DNA of 5,091 nt from RGIG6353 sp045594565 (GTDB lineage: Bacteria; Bacillota; Clostridia; Oscillospirales; SIG627). This document shows, one piece after another, positions 4,992-5,091 of the stretch. Below the pieces are notes generated by a model. The model saw nothing but the letters and a program-made list of their open reading frames with translations. It was not told where the DNA came from and made no database searches. Every line of letters starts with the position of its first letter. The stretch's first letter is position 1. A program made the position numbers and the translations under genes. The stretch is taken from contig JAZNYT010000106.1 in the NCBI GenBank assembly GCA_045594565.1, positions 1 to 5,091 of the forward strand, given 5' to 3'.

Positions 4992-5091
4992 TTAAGCTGC
5001 CTGTTCAAGTCTGTATTGAACAGGCGGTTTTCTATTTAATTTACGAATAGGTTTAATGTAATTAAAGTAATAAACAGTATCGGAAATAGCT
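4992..5091 (-). CDS. IS3-family transposase (OrfB), C-terminal fragment, runs off the window
   Basis: The minus-strand frame ending at TAA 4992-4994 gives 32 residues before the window edge, including DTVYYFNYIKPIRKLN and PPVQYRLEQAA. The pattern of an aromatic-rich YYFNYIKP, then a basic stretch, then PVQYR is the usual C-terminal signature of the DDE integrase-type OrfB of IS3 elements, after the last catalytic Glu. The catalytic residues themselves lie outside the window. Nothing shown here is broken, but completeness cannot be judged. The gene converges on the exported-protein/peptide operon. Confidence 0.85.
   Translation of the reverse strand, partial: AISDTVYYFNYIKPIRKLNRKPPVQYRLEQAA
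4994..5034 (+). terminator. Strong hairpin inside the transposase coding end, terminator-like on the plus strand
   Basis: A perfect 10-bp stem (4999-5008 with 5016-5025, 7-base loop) extends to 15 bp with two G-U pairs (4994-4998 with 5026-5030). On the plus strand it runs into TTTTCTATTT, a fair terminator tail. On the minus strand the sequence after it is only partly T-rich. It would stop rightward transcription from the peptide operon before it runs antisense through the transposase gene. Confidence 0.6.

Larger units (their letters stand above)
4953..5091 (-). mobile_element. 3' end of an IS3-family insertion sequence (partial)
   Basis: The segment contains the C-terminal end of an IS3-family transposase on the minus strand and a short non-coding terminus. 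The outer boundary is inferred. IS3 elements end in TG...CA, and a TG at 4953-4954 coincides with the point where the flanking palindrome loses its symmetry. The stretch around 4960-4976 (AATAGTTAGTAGACACA) is likely part of the terminal inverted repeat, but the other end of the element is outside the window, so the repeat cannot be checked. The exact boundary could lie anywhere between about 4953 and 4972. Confidence 0.7.

Noticed and set aside
1..5091. CRISPR arrays, tRNA or rRNA genes, phage attachment sites
   Set aside because: No regular direct repeats, cloverleaf sequences or rRNA motifs were seen on either strand.

Overview
The window looks like part of the chromosome of a low-to-moderate-GC, Gram-positive anaerobe, most likely a gut-type member of the Clostridia (Oscillospiraceae or a near relative). 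This rests on strong AAGGAG/AGGAGG ribosome binding sites, sigma-A promoters with T-rich spacers, a lipobox lipoprotein, a solitary ECF-transporter S component, an exported protein of a style I recall from gut Clostridia, and an IS3-family transposase end. The assignment is inferred from style, not from a marker gene.

Layout. From the left, a bidirectional terminator (about 39-76) closes a leftward two-gene operon: an SGNH/GDSL hydrolase (656-1282) followed, with a 4-base ATGA overlap, by a short YitT-type membrane protein (63-659). Its promoter lies at 1311-1339. Back to back with it is a rightward promoter (1360-1388) driving a long leader. The leader holds a compact cobalamin riboswitch (about 1397-1548) and a terminator (1580-1608). 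The leader controls a lipoprotein with a DUF4430-like domain (1617-2093) and an overlapping six-helix ECF S component (2071-2604), closed by a terminator at 2592-2621. Together these look like a vitamin B12 or corrinoid uptake unit: a surface-tethered binding protein plus a membrane specificity subunit, switched off when cobalamin is plentiful. No EcfA or EcfT gene is present, so the S component would have to share an energising module encoded elsewhere.

A third promoter (2686-2713) drives a 677-residue exported protein of unknown function (2756-4789), whose C-terminal half contains a duplicated beta-plus-helix module. Fifteen bases later, behind a perfect AGGAGG, is a 40-codon gene (4805-4927) for an acidic, cysteine-free peptide with a YxxP start and an EDVITTS segment. 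It may be a peptide precursor or a small partner of the exported protein.

The right end is the 3' end of an IS3-family element (transposase C-terminus on the minus strand, 4992-5091, running off the window). The element seems to have landed in the terminator stem of the peptide operon. A 15-bp hairpin inside the transposase coding end could now act as the terminator.

The best candidates for a little-described system are the riboswitch/DUF4430/S-component unit, for which an explicit antiterminator pairing can be drawn, and the exported protein with its 40-residue companion.
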